Shown here one piece after another: positions 44,413-53,497 of a stretch of DNA of 64,000 nt (position 1 is the first letter of the stretch; each line of letters opens with the position of its first letter). This stretch comes from a bacterium (GTDB lineage: Bacteria; Myxococcota_A; Bradymonadia; Bradymonadales; Bradymonadaceae). Where the stretch lies: assembly GCA_030427705.1 (NCBI GenBank), contig JAUIBR010000035.1, forward strand, positions 1-64,000, read 5' to 3'. A model generated the notes under the pieces. It was not told the DNA's origin and ran no database searches. It saw only the letters and a list, made by a program, of their open reading frames with translations. A program made the position numbers and the translations under genes.

Positions 44413-44918
44413 GCCATTCCGTAGTCGATTCCGTCGAAGTAGTGCGTGGGCACCTGGAACGCGACATCCAACCCTTGTTTCTCGCCACCGCGCTTGACGA
44501 CGACGTTGATGGGCATCTCACCTGAGATGCCCAAACCGTCGCCCGGCAGCCGTCCATTGTCGTCGTAGACACGACCTTCAAAGTGGACGTTGTTCAGCAC
44601 CAACTCTGCGGCATCTGAACTCCATGTGTTGTCGACAAGGTCAAGCGTCGGTGCGGTGAGCGCATCGAGTAGCTCGTCCAAACGGGCTTCGTCGCGCACA
44701 CGGATATCGATTGAATCACTCTTGATCGACACACGCTCGATCGCGACGCGGTAATCATTGAGTGTGACCAACTCGCCGTCATCGGTCTGACGGGCTTCGG
44801 TTCCAAATTCAGCTTTGATGCCGACGCGATCCTCGTCCGCGAGGTCATCGAGATCAATTGCCGACGAAGATGCCAAAAGGGCTGCGATTACAAAGAGATT
44901 CTTGTTTGCTGCATTCAT
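44409..44918 (-). CDS. Exported protein, unknown
   Basis: The product is 169 residues from ATG 44918, which follows GGAGAA. The N-terminus (MNAANKNLFVIAALLASSSA) is a short signal peptide without a lipobox. The mature part is acidic and beta-rich (VGIKAEFGTEARQTDDGELV, YRVAIERVSIKSDSIDIRV, NNVHFEGRVYDDNGRLPG, PINVVVKRGGE). I recognise no family. It is convergent with the Gly-rich lipoprotein gene, sharing four bases (CTAG) at the stops. Confidence 0.65.
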
Positions 44919-45035
44919 GCGCTTTTCTCCAATTTCCCGGGTCTGCCCGGTGCCGCGCAGAGCACGGCCATAGTTCGTTTGCGTCATCGACGCGTCATGT
45001 GCGTCGACTGGCAACGCGTTTGTTTTTGGTTCGAA

Positions 45036-45371
45036 CTATGCGCGCGGTGGAGAGGTCTTTGGCGCGTAATGGAGCAGGCGAATTGACTTGAGATCCTCGA
45101 TCAGGCGAGGAGTCGATTCATCCTGCACAGATGCAGCGGGCCAGATTCGGGCTCCGAGTTGCACCTGATGCATGGCGGCGAAATGCGCGTTGCCCAGTGC
45201 GGCGGCGGTGTGAAGCTTGCCCTGGATCGGACAGCTGTCGATCTCACCTCCGTCATACTTCGGGCACGCCTGGTCCCCGATGGTCACGATAAACAAGAAT
45301 GTCACGATGAATAGCGCAAGGGAGATAAGCCCTATGCGCTGGCATCGATTTATGTCTTGTGGTGAATCCAT
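45036..45371 (-). CDS. Small single-pass membrane protein, unknown
   Basis: The product is about 111 residues from ATG 45371; a start at 45398 is also possible. One hydrophobic segment (IGLISLALFIVTFLFIVTIG, residues 13-32) is followed by a Cys pair (CPKYDGGEIDSC), as in a periplasmic domain tethered to the inner membrane, and later AAALGNAHFAAMHQ. No family recognised. It is divergent from the tricorn protease gene, with about 145 bases between starts. Confidence 0.55.
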   Translation of the reverse strand: MDSPQDINRCQRIGLISLALFIVTFLFIVTIGDQACPKYDGGEIDSCPIQGKLHTAAALGNAHFAAMHQVQLGARIWPAASVQDESTPRLIEDLKSIRLLHYAPKTSPPRA

Positions 45372-45516
45372 CAGGTTCTCAGTCGGCACTATCGCCACGG
45401 TGAGAAGGTAATCTCGACATCGTTCGAAAAAATTCCAGCGAAATGTCGATTCATCTGCGTTGACGCCTCAAGTGCGTGGCGTTAGCACAGTCGACCACCT
45501 TTCTCGTGAGTATCTG

Positions 45517-48500
45517 ATGACAGCTGGCTACTTCCGGTTTCCAACCATTCACAAAGACCAGATCGTTTTCGTCGCTGAAGACGACCTTTGGCGCGTTGCT
45601 GCAAGCGGGGGAGAAGCCCGTCGCATCACGGCCGGATTGGGCGAATGCCAATTCCCGCACTTCAGCCCAGACGGATCCAAGATCGCGTTCATCGGGACCG
45701 AAGGCGGCACACCCGAAGTTTATGTGATGGACGCCGATGGTGGCCCGGCGACCCAGTTGACCTTCCTCGCCGCGCGGACCGCAGTCATTGGGTGGTCTGA
45801 TGACGACACGATCCTGTTCCGCTCGAACATCGACCATCACACGCCACGCCTGTATTCGGTTTTTGGGATCTCGTCAGATGGTGGTGAGCCCAGACGGCTT
45901 CCCATTGGTTTGGCGATGGCCTACCAAAAGTCAGCAAATGGGCATGAATGCTTAGCCAGAAACTCAGACGACCTCGCGCGCTGGAAGCGGTATCAAGGTG
46001 GGACCGCGGCCGTTATCTGGACCAAAACTGACGGCGAATGGACCAAGCGATTTACAGACCACAACCACGGACATTGCCGCCCGATGTGGCTTGGCGACCG
46101 ACTGTATTTCCTCTCGGATCGCGAAGGCTATGGGAACATCTACTCGTCGACGCCGGATGGTCAGGATGTGCGCCGCGAAACAGACCACGTCGGGTTGTAC
46201 GCACGATTTGCGACCAGCGACGGCACGCGCATCGTGTACTCGGTGGGCGGAGACCTTTGGCTTCTGGAACCGGGTTCGGACGCGACGAAGGTCGAGGTGA
46301 ACTTCCCATCGCCACGCACGCAGATGAACCGCAAGTACATCAACGCCGAGCGGTACCTCGAAGAAGGTGCGCTCAGCCCAAAAGGCGAGCGTTTAGCTGC
46401 GATCGTGCGCGGCAAGCTTGTGAACTTCGGGGTTTGGGACGGCGGGGTTCGGCAGCTCGGTGAAGAGAACGGCGTCCGATACGACTGCGTTACCTGGCTG
46501 GACGACGACCGACAACTTGTCGTTTCGGACAAAGGTGGTGAGCCTCGCTTCGAGATTCACGCCACGGATGAGGCCGGTGAGCCTGAGGTTCTATCAACCA
46601 ATCTGGACATTGGACGTCCGATCGACGTCAAACTCTCGCCGCTGAAGAACGCCATCGCATTTAACAATCACCGAAATGAACTGGTGGTTTTAGACCTGAA
46701 TTCGCACGTGGCAGAGGTCGTTGATTCATCTCCTTGGGAGCGCATGGATGGTTTCAACTTCTCGCCAGATGGCCGCTACCTGGCCTACGCAAAGGCTGAA
46801 TCTGCGCAGACTTCCGCCATTCTGATTCGTTCATTCATCGACGGCTCGACCCATCGAGTGACGACCGGCGAGTTTGGAGACTACGAACCAGCCTTCGACC
46901 CCAAAGGACGCTACCTCTACTTCCTTTCGCAGCGCTTTTTTGAGCCGGTTTATGACCAACTGTTCTTTGAGATCAGTTTCCCGGACGCGATGAAACCATG
47001 CCTGGTGACGCTTCGACCCGACGTCGAAACACCGTTCATGGATAAGCCTCGCCCCTTGGACGATTCCGACGATGACTCCGATGATTCCGATTCAGATTCA
47101 GATTCAGATTCAGATTCGAGCGAATCCGCCGAAGCATCGAAAGACGATTCGGCCGAGAAGAAGGAAGACTCGAAGGACAAAGACGATAAGGACGACACGC
47201 CTGACCCTGTCGAGATTGATTTCGAAGGGATCGAAGAACGTGTGTTGGCCTTCCCCGCGGCCCTGGGGCGTTACACGCAGATTGATGCGACGGAAGACCG
47301 CGTATTTTGGGCGCGAGCGACAACTCGAGTCCGAACAGACGATGAGCAGACCGGTATCATTCGCTACTACAATTTGAAGGAGCGAGAGACGAAGACCTTT
47401 GCCTCGGATGCGATGGGTTTCTCGTTCAGCGAGGACCGAAAGACCATCCTAGTTTGGGGCTCAGACGATGCGCTTGTTTTGTCTGCCTCCTCCGGTGGCA
47501 TCAGCGATCTTGACGACGATGAGGATGGGTACAATCGCAAAACCGGGCGCGTGGACTGGCGTCGTGTTCAGCTTTCTGTCGACCGACGTGCTGAATGGCA
47601 CCAAATGCTGCGTGAGGCGTGGCGTCTAATGCGTGACCATTACTGGTCGGAAACGCTGGCCGGTATTGATTGGAACGCGATTTGGGACCGCTACGAGCCT
47701 CTGGTAGAGCGCGTGGGTTCACGTTCGGAGTTCTCGGACCTCGTTTGGACAATGCAGGGTGAAATGGGCACCAGCCATGCGTACGAGATTGGCGGCGACT
47801 ATCGGCGACCGCCAGTTTACTGGCCGGCAAGCCTTGGGGCCGACATCCATTGGGACGCAGATAAAGGCGCCTATCGAATTGCCCACATCGTCAAAGGCGA
47901 TACGTGGCAGCGCAAACAGACCTCGCCATTGGCGCGGCCCGGCGCCGACATCCGAGAGGGAGACTACCTGCTGGCCATCAACGGCCGTCGTCTGACCGAG
48001 AACGAAAGCGTTCGTGAACGTCTGGTGCGCACCTTCAACAAAGAGATCGAAATCAAGGTGCAGCGAGGTGATGAGGAACCTCGGTTGGTGACCGTCAAAC
48101 CCATCGGCTCGGATTGGGCCGCGCGCTATCGCGAGTGGGTGGAAGCCAACCGCGCAAAGGTCCACGAGGCGACGGGTGGTCAGGTCGGTTATGTCCACGT
48201 GCCTGATATGGGTGTGCATGGTTTCGCCGAGTTCCATCGTAACTGGATGGCCGAGCTGTCCAAGAAGGCGTTGGTCGTGGATGTACGCTTCAACGGCGGT
48301 GGACATGTAAGCCAACTCTTGCTCGAGAAACTCTCGCGACGACGGATCGGTTACGACCTCACTCGCAACGGCGCGGTGTTCTCATACCCTTCCGACTCGA
48401 TGCCTGGACCGATGGTCGCAGTGACCGACGAACAAGCGGGCAGCGACGGAGATATCTTCAGCCACTGCTTCAAGCTCATGGACCTCGGAACGCTTGTCGG

Positions 48501-48804
48501 GAAGCGTACATGGGGCGGAGTCGTTGGCATCTGGCCGCGGCGCTCGCTGGTTGATGGCAGCTACACCACGCAACCGGAGTACTCGTTCTGGTTCAAGGAT
48601 GTGGGATTTGGCGTCGAAAACTATGGGACCGACCCTGATATCGATGTGGATATCACGCCGGAAGACCACGCCTCTGGTCATGATCCACAGCTCTCAAAAG
48701 CTATCGAGGTCGTCTTAGAGCAGCTGAAAACGGTCGATACAGAAACGCCGGACTTCGGACCGCATCCAAATCTGGCGCCGCCGGCCGAGCTTCCAAAACG
48801 TTAG
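45517..48804 (+). CDS. Tricorn-type S41 protease
   Basis: The product is 1095 residues. Residues 1 to about 640 make two beta-propeller parts (repeated 'FSPDGSKIAFI', 'WLDDDRQLVVS', 'FDPKGRYLYFLSQ' blades). A tricorn core region, a PDZ-like domain (about 770-860: GADIREGDYLLAINGRRLT) and a C-terminal S41 protease follow. The catalytic residues are recognisable: GTSHAY (Ser-His pair, about residue 752), DEQAGSDGDIF (nucleophile Ser near 972) and VENYGTDPDIDVD (Glu). Tricorn acts on peptides, probably downstream of other proteases. An Asp/Ser-repeat insert (residues about 511-570) splits the second propeller. ATG 45517 is preferred to the in-frame start at 45460. Confidence 0.93.
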   Translation: MTAGYFRFPTIHKDQIVFVAEDDLWRVAASGGEARRITAGLGECQFPHFSPDGSKIAFIGTEGGTPEVYVMDADGGPATQLTFLAARTAVIGWSDDDTILFRSNIDHHTPRLYSVFGISSDGGEPRRLPIGLAMAYQKSANGHECLARNSDDLARWKRYQGGTAAVIWTKTDGEWTKRFTDHNHGHCRPMWLGDRLYFLSDREGYGNIYSSTPDGQDVRRETDHVGLYARFATSDGTRIVYSVGGDLWLLEPGSDATKVEVNFPSPRTQMNRKYINAERYLEEGALSPKGERLAAIVRGKLVNFGVWDGGVRQLGEENGVRYDCVTWLDDDRQLVVSDKGGEPRFEIHATDEAGEPEVLSTNLDIGRPIDVKLSPLKNAIAFNNHRNELVVLDLNSHVAEVVDSSPWERMDGFNFSPDGRYLAYAKAESAQTSAILIRSFIDGSTHRVTTGEFGDYEPAFDPKGRYLYFLSQRFFEPVYDQLFFEISFPDAMKPCLVTLRPDVETPFMDKPRPLDDSDDDSDDSDSDSDSDSDSSESAEASKDDSAEKKEDSKDKDDKDDTPDPVEIDFEGIEERVLAFPAALGRYTQIDATEDRVFWARATTRVRTDDEQTGIIRYYNLKERETKTFASDAMGFSFSEDRKTILVWGSDDALVLSASSGGISDLDDDEDGYNRKTGRVDWRRVQLSVDRRAEWHQMLREAWRLMRDHYWSETLAGIDWNAIWDRYEPLVERVGSRSEFSDLVWTMQGEMGTSHAYEIGGDYRRPPVYWPASLGADIHWDADKGAYRIAHIVKGDTWQRKQTSPLARPGADIREGDYLLAINGRRLTENESVRERLVRTFNKEIEIKVQRGDEEPRLVTVKPIGSDWAARYREWVEANRAKVHEATGGQVGYVHVPDMGVHGFAEFHRNWMAELSKKALVVDVRFNGGGHVSQLLLEKLSRRRIGYDLTRNGAVFSYPSDSMPGPMVAVTDEQAGSDGDIFSHCFKLMDLGTLVGKRTWGGVVGIWPRRSLVDGSYTTQPEYSFWFKDVGFGVENYGTDPDIDVDITPEDHASGHDPQLSKAIEVVLEQLKTVDTETPDFGPHPNLAPPAELPKR

Positions 48805-48805
48805 C

Positions 48806-49588
48806 CTAAAGGTCGATGAAGCGTTGGCGTACGTCAGCGATTGACTCGAGCCCGTCGAGATCCAGCACACCCAGGCGCCCGAACTCATGAAGCAAGAAGG
48901 ACTCGAAGATGCGGTCGAGCAGCTCTTCCCCTGCACCGTAGCCCTCAAGCATTGCGCAGCGTAGGGACTCCCAGAACGGTACATAGAACTTGATGATGGC
49001 GTCCTCGCCGAGCATCACGATCTGGCTGCCGTCAGACGCACGAGCCCATGTGTCGCCAGAAAGCTGCTGCTTCTTCGCGACGTCTTGCGCGGCCGCAAGC
49101 CACGGCTCGGTCTCACGATAGAGCTTCATCAGCTCTTCATCGTTGGTCACTGCGGGTAACAGCGGACCACGCGCTTTCTCGGCAGCACGCTGACGTCTTA
49201 GGGCTGCAAACACCTGGTCCGAAACCACATCATAGGCATCATTGGCCTCCAATGGGACGCCGCCGTCCAAGTGGTAATCCCAGGTGATTGGCGGGTCGCC
49301 GTCGAGTACGAACATGATCCCAGCTTGGGCAAACTGCTGCCTATACTGGTAGTCGCCCTCGGAATGCATCCTGTGGGCGAATTCTCGAAGCACATCAAGT
49401 TGCGCTTCATCGAGTGGACCAAGCTCAACTTCGCGGCGAATATGCCGATACCAATGTGACGAGCCCGATTCGTCGGAGCCGTGCCAGGTTGCAGATCCAG
49501 CGCCCGTATCAAGTCGTACTTTGGCGTCGAACGAGATTCCGCTGGCGCCCAATTTTACTTGTAAGGTCTGTTCCACGAGCTCTGACAT
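48806..49588 (-). CDS. Soluble protein, unknown
   Basis: The product is 260 residues from ATG 49588 (TTG 49594 overlaps the thiE stop and is an alternative). No signal peptide or membrane helix. Trp/Asp-rich N-terminal half (VRLDTGAGSATWHGSDESGS, GDPPITWDYHLDGGVPLEAND) and a helical C-terminus (LLDRIFESFLLHEFGRLGVLDLDGL). I do not recognise the family. It follows thiE without a gap and is convergent with the tricorn gene, with one base between the stops. Confidence 0.6.
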   Translation of the reverse strand: MSELVEQTLQVKLGASGISFDAKVRLDTGAGSATWHGSDESGSSHWYRHIRREVELGPLDEAQLDVLREFAHRMHSEGDYQYRQQFAQAGIMFVLDGDPPITWDYHLDGGVPLEANDAYDVVSDQVFAALRRQRAAEKARGPLLPAVTNDEELMKLYRETEPWLAAAQDVAKKQQLSGDTWARASDGSQIVMLGEDAIIKFYVPFWESLRCAMLEGYGAGEELLDRIFESFLLHEFGRLGVLDLDGLESIADVRQRFIDL

Positions 49589-49590
49589 CG

Positions 49591-50229
49591 TCAACGATTT
49601 CTGGCTGCTGTTAGTAGTTGTCTGTATGCAGCTTGGGAGTCTCCCGAGGCAACGACCTCCCGTATTACTGCGACTCCGCTGGCGCCGGCTTCAATCACAG
49701 GTCTCACGTTCTGCGCGTTGATTCCGCCGATGCCGAACACGGGTATGTCGACAGCCTCCATAACGCGACGGATCAGCTCGGGACCTTGCGGCTCCGAGGC
49801 GTTGGGCTTGATGGCATGGGCGTCGTAGACCGCGCCTGAACCCAAATAGTGAGCACCCTGCCGTTCGAGCTCCATCGCAACTTCGGCGGAACGTGCAGAC
49901 CCTCCGACAATCAGATTGGGTGCGATCTTACGCACATCCGAGATGCTCAGATCTTCAGGACCGACATGCACACCGTCCGCACCGGCTGCTAACGCAACAT
50001 CGACACGGTCATTAACGATGAGCAGTGCTTCGGATGGCAGCTCAGCCTTCAGCTGGCGAGCCAACTCAACCATCTGCCGACCACCCCAGTTCTTGGCACG
50101 AAGCTGAAGCAACCGGCCGCCCGCAGCGGCCACCTCAACCCCACATTTGACGGGATCATCCGCAATATCCACATCCAAGATCACGTAGACCAGCGGTTCC
50201 ACCAAGAGCTTCTCGAAACGTTTCAACAT
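49591..50229 (-). CDS. thiE: Thiamine-phosphate synthase
   Basis: The product is 212 residues, normal for ThiE. It couples HMP-PP and THZ-P to thiamine phosphate. Motifs: GRLLQLRAKN (LQLRxK), LLIVNDRVDVALAAGADGVHVG, GGSARSAEVAMELE, HYLGSGAVYDAHAI and VFGIGGINAQNVRPVIEAGASGVAVIREV (phosphate loop). Start at ATG 50229; the upstream frame would be translated from the heptamer repeat and is rejected. No other thi gene is visible nearby, so the rest of the pathway must be elsewhere or salvaged. Confidence 0.9.
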   Translation of the reverse strand: MLKRFEKLLVEPLVYVILDVDIADDPVKCGVEVAAAGGRLLQLRAKNWGGRQMVELARQLKAELPSEALLIVNDRVDVALAAGADGVHVGPEDLSISDVRKIAPNLIVGGSARSAEVAMELERQGAHYLGSGAVYDAHAIKPNASEPQGPELIRRVMEAVDIPVFGIGGINAQNVRPVIEAGASGVAVIREVVASGDSQAAYRQLLTAARNR

Positions 50230-50239
50230 CCGCAGACAC

Positions 50240-50280
50240 CACCAAGAACCAAGAACCAAATACCAAGAACCAAGAACCTA
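50240..50280. repeat. AAGAACC heptamer tandem repeat (second site)
   Basis: About five imperfect copies of CCAAGAA, identical to the repeat at 101-137, lie in the 67 bases between thiE and the divergent gene. The copies overlap the likely promoters of both. Confidence 0.75.
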
Positions 50281-50296
50281 GACTAAACTGACATTC

Positions 50297-51412
50297 ATGG
50301 GTCACCGCGCCAACTACGCAATCCTCGAAGACGGGCGAGTATCGCTGTATTACTCGCATTGGGGCGCTCTGACCATCTCAGAAGACATGTTTTGGGGTCC
50401 GACGCAGGCTGAAGAGTTCATCAAGCAACTCGATGAAGCCGATGAATGGCTCGATGACGTCTGGGGCGAAGGTGGTGTTGCCTTCAACAAAGACGACCAG
50501 GTCATCACGTTGTTTGGCCTGGAACTACTGTCACGCGAACCACACAGAGCCACTTTCCTTGCGCTGATGCGGGGTTTATGGGCGTCGTTTGGCTGGCAGG
50601 TCCAATGGGCCGAGGCCGGTATGCCCGCAATCGCGGCAGCCGTCGGCAAAGACCCATCAATCGCGACTGCGAAACCTCGCCCACCGGTTGCCGTCAATCT
50701 TGACGACGTGGGCCCGCCGACAAGCCCATTACCTGGCGTCGATTACCGTTTGTCCTGTTTGATCACGACGGTGAAAGACGGCGAGTTAGCCCATGTAGTC
50801 TCGGACCAACTCGCGACCGGACTACTGGCAAACGGACCGGAGTTTCTGACGATTATCGATCGTCTTCCACCCGTTGAGGCCTTCTTCACCCTCTGGTCAA
50901 AACCGGAATATTTTGAGGATGAGCCATGGAGTCTTGGGGACGAGTTCACGTCGTCGATGATCATCGACTTGGACAACAAAGCCCTCGCGTTTCGTGAGCT
51001 CTACGCCAACGAAGCGGCAAGTGGCTACCTGAGCCTGCATTGGAAAGGATGGGATTTTCGACGGTTCAAGGGTCAGCTCGACGCACATTTTGAACGGCTC
51101 GAAATCCCAACACCGGAGCCACTGGTGCCCCTTAGCGGCGGTCTGCATGAACCATCCGAATTGGACGAAGGCGATGTGATCCGCGAGATTGCGACTCATC
51201 TCTTCGACAAGACCAAACACGACGAACCGATGGAAATGATGCGGGCGATCGCCGCACTCGAAGAAGAGGACGGCACCGAACTCTTCATCAATCCCGAGGC
51301 GATGAAGGCCATTCCAAGGGTCGGACTTGACGACACAAAACGCCATCAACTCTGGGGCAAAGCTCTTCAATCGCTTACCGCCCAATCCAGCGAAGCCGAA
51401 GGCGAGCGCTAG
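50297..51412 (+). CDS. Conserved protein of the 'MGHRANY' type, unknown
   Basis: The product is 371 residues beginning MGHRANYAILEDGRVSLYYSHWGA. I believe this start recurs in uncharacterised bacterial proteins, but I cannot assign a function. No signal peptide. Other features: WLDDVWGEGGVAFNKDDQVI, and a C-terminal helical region (EPMEMMRAIAALEEEDGTELF). The last ten codons (SSEAEGER) and the stop codon lie inside the first units of hairpin array C, so the present C-terminus was probably created or replaced by repeat sequence. Divergent from thiE. Confidence 0.75.
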   Translation: MGHRANYAILEDGRVSLYYSHWGALTISEDMFWGPTQAEEFIKQLDEADEWLDDVWGEGGVAFNKDDQVITLFGLELLSREPHRATFLALMRGLWASFGWQVQWAEAGMPAIAAAVGKDPSIATAKPRPPVAVNLDDVGPPTSPLPGVDYRLSCLITTVKDGELAHVVSDQLATGLLANGPEFLTIIDRLPPVEAFFTLWSKPEYFEDEPWSLGDEFTSSMIIDLDNKALAFRELYANEAASGYLSLHWKGWDFRRFKGQLDAHFERLEIPTPEPLVPLSGGLHEPSELDEGDVIREIATHLFDKTKHDEPMEMMRAIAALEEEDGTELFINPEAMKAIPRVGLDDTKRHQLWGKALQSLTAQSSEAEGER

Positions 51413-51603
51413 CGAAGGGCGACGCCAGCGAAGCCGAAGGCGAGCGACACCAGCGAAGCCGAAGGCGAGCGACACCAGCCCGAAGGGCGACGCCAGCCCG
51501 AAGGGCGACACCAGCCCGAAGGGCGACGCCAGCCCGAAGGGCGACACCAGCCCGAAGGGCGACGCCAGCCCGAAGGGCGACGCCAGCCCGAAGGGCGACG
51601 CCA
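51386..51603. repeat. Hairpin array C
   Basis: The connector GACRCC alternates with variable mini-hairpins. The first two complete units are about 25 bp (GCC-GAA-GGC within AGCGAAGCCGAAGGCGAGC), followed by seven 18-bp units of GCCC-GAA-GGGC. The array begins inside the 3' end of the upstream gene. The 18-bp period is a multiple of three, which keeps several frames open by chance. Confidence 0.8.
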
Positions 51604-51819
51604 GAATCGTGCCCGTTGGCACGATTCGTGGATTCATATGTAGGTGTAGAAACGACATAGGAGACACCGGTTTAGCGACACAGGTCGCAAACCACCACAG
51701 GCCGGTCGATCCAAGGTAACGAACAACTTGAAGAGCCTTTATTGGTGCGGCAAAGAAGCCGCATAGGGGTTCAGAGACTGAGGCGAATAAGCCTCATATA
51801 TGCAGGACACGAGGGCATC
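51604..51819 (+). other. Hairpin-rich leader of the DUF1592 gene
   Basis: Three perfect hairpins: GAATCGTGCC-CGTT-GGCACGATTC (51604-51627, 10-bp stem, no T run), TGCGGC-AAAGAA-GCCGCA (51746-51763) and TGAGGC-GAATAA-GCCTCA (51779-51796). The last lies about 15 bases before the ribosome site. They may structure the 5' UTR; no riboswitch class recognised. Confidence 0.45.
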
Positions 51820-53487
51820 GTGAGAAAGCAACTTTTGATAGCAGCAGTTCTGGTCGGCAGCACCGCGATGGTCGGCTGTAAGGGCGAAATCGCCCTGCAC
51901 TCCGACAATCCAGGCGATGGCCTGAAGATTAACGAACCGGTCGACCCGGCTGAGAACAACTTCAACCTGCCTCCAGCCAATAACGTTACGGCTGAGACCT
52001 GTGCAGATGCCGACACCGCACTTGGCCAAACGCCACTGCGGCGATTGACGGCAGTTGAGTACAACAACACCGTCCGAGACCTGTTGCCGGGAATCGCGGT
52101 TCCTACGCAGAACTTCAGCGCTGACGAGGAAATTGGTGGCTTCTCCGCCAACGTCGTTGCGCCACTCGGTGAGCTGCAAACTGACGAATACCAGCGTGCC
52201 GCAGAGGCGGTTGCCGCAGCGGCGATCGCTGATGGAGACACGCTCTTCGCGAATTGCCAGAACCGCGATGAAGCCTGCGCAGACATGTTCATCGATTCGT
52301 TTGGTCGCCAGGCTTACCGACGCGACCTCGAAACGACCGAGCGTGAGCGGATGAAGGCACTTTGGTCGTTTGGAAACACCGAATACGACTTCGAAACCGG
52401 AATCCGGCTCCTGATCGAAGGCACGCTGCAAAGCCCATCGTTCCTGTACCGTGTAGAGGTTGGTTCCGCAGACATGGTCTCCGCGCTCGATAACTTCGAG
52501 ATTGCCTCGCGGATGTCCTACTTCCTGTGGAAGTCGACACCAGACACGCAGCTTCTGGACCTCGCAGCCGCGGGCCAACTCAGCGAACCAGCGACCATCG
52601 AAGAACAAGCGCGGCGCATGATCGCGGACCCGAAGTCACGCAACGCAATCAACGAAGTGGTCCTTCAATGGTTCGGCGTCGACAACTTCGAAGACGTCGA
52701 GAAGATGGACGAAGATTTCACACCTGAGATGCAAGAGTCGATGCGCAACGAAACGTTGGCATTTGTCGACCACGTGCTCTGGGAGGACGACGGTCGTCTC
52801 GAGACGTTGCTGACGGCAAACTACACATTCGTCGACGCCAACACCGCGGCGCTCTACGGCGTCAATGCTGGGGCTGAAGACGGCATGGTGCGAGTGGACC
52901 TCGATGCTGCGCAACGCAAAGGCATCCTGACGCACCCGTCGGTCCTGGCTCGACACGGCTTCGGCTCGATGTCGGTTCATCGCGGCAAGTTCGTTCGTGA
53001 AGCGCTCTTCTGCGCAACACCACCGGCTCCGCCACAGGTCCTCGAGAACCCACCAGACACCTTTGAAGGTCAGGCTGAGCGCGACAAAGCGCAAGACCGT
53101 CTCGACCACAGTGGTTGCGGTGGTTGCCACACGCTCATGGACCCAATCGGCTTGGCGTTCGACAACTACGACGGCATGGGTCGCTGGCGAACACAAGATG
53201 AATTCGGAAACGACGTGTATGGCGATGGAAACCTGTTCGCGACCGATATTGATGGCGATCTGACCGGTGCTGCGGATCTCGCCCAGAAGATGGTAGAATC
53301 TGAGCAAGTCGCTTCATGTGTATCTCAGCAGTTCTTCCGCTACGCGTTTGCTCGCAACGCGCTACGCGAGGATGTGTGCTCAGTTCAGGCAATGGAAGAC
53401 GCGCTAGCTCGCTCCAATGGCGACATCAAAGAGATGCTCGTCGCGATGGCAACGACCGACGCGTTCCGCTACCGACGTAACCAGTAA
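51820..53487 (+). CDS. DUF1592-type lipoprotein with CxxCH motif
   Basis: The product is 555 residues from GTG 51820 (GAGGG upstream), giving a signal peptide with lipobox (LVGSTAMVGC). Family order is visible: LRRLTAVEYNNTVRDLLPG (DUF1587-like), DMFIDSFGRQAYRR (DUF1595-like), TGIRLLIEGTLQSPSFLYRVE, RMSYFLWKSTPDTQLLDLA (DUF1592), then GILTHPSVLARHG with SGCGGCHTLMDPIGLAFDNYD (DUF1588; CxxCH as a c-type haem site), and FFRYAFARNAL at the end (DUF1585). These proteins are secreted, common in Planctomycetota and Myxococcota, and always associated with DUF1552 partners as here. Biochemical role unknown. Confidence 0.9.
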   Translation: MRKQLLIAAVLVGSTAMVGCKGEIALHSDNPGDGLKINEPVDPAENNFNLPPANNVTAETCADADTALGQTPLRRLTAVEYNNTVRDLLPGIAVPTQNFSADEEIGGFSANVVAPLGELQTDEYQRAAEAVAAAAIADGDTLFANCQNRDEACADMFIDSFGRQAYRRDLETTERERMKALWSFGNTEYDFETGIRLLIEGTLQSPSFLYRVEVGSADMVSALDNFEIASRMSYFLWKSTPDTQLLDLAAAGQLSEPATIEEQARRMIADPKSRNAINEVVLQWFGVDNFEDVEKMDEDFTPEMQESMRNETLAFVDHVLWEDDGRLETLLTANYTFVDANTAALYGVNAGAEDGMVRVDLDAAQRKGILTHPSVLARHGFGSMSVHRGKFVREALFCATPPAPPQVLENPPDTFEGQAERDKAQDRLDHSGCGGCHTLMDPIGLAFDNYDGMGRWRTQDEFGNDVYGDGNLFATDIDGDLTGAADLAQKMVESEQVASCVSQQFFRYAFARNALREDVCSVQAMEDALARSNGDIKEMLVAMATTDAFRYRRNQ

Positions 53488-53497
53488 GGCTCAATCG

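Noticed and set aside
51617-51633. Second sigma-54-like site (TTGGCACGATTCGTGGA)
   Set aside because: The -24 half fits, but the -12 half lacks the required GC, and the match is part of a perfect hairpin stem.
51327-51719. Plus-strand frame encoding SPKGDA/TSPKGD repeats, and an opposite frame rich in SPFGLA
   Set aside because: Both arise because the 18-bp unit of array C is a multiple of three. No start with a ribosome site and no domain.
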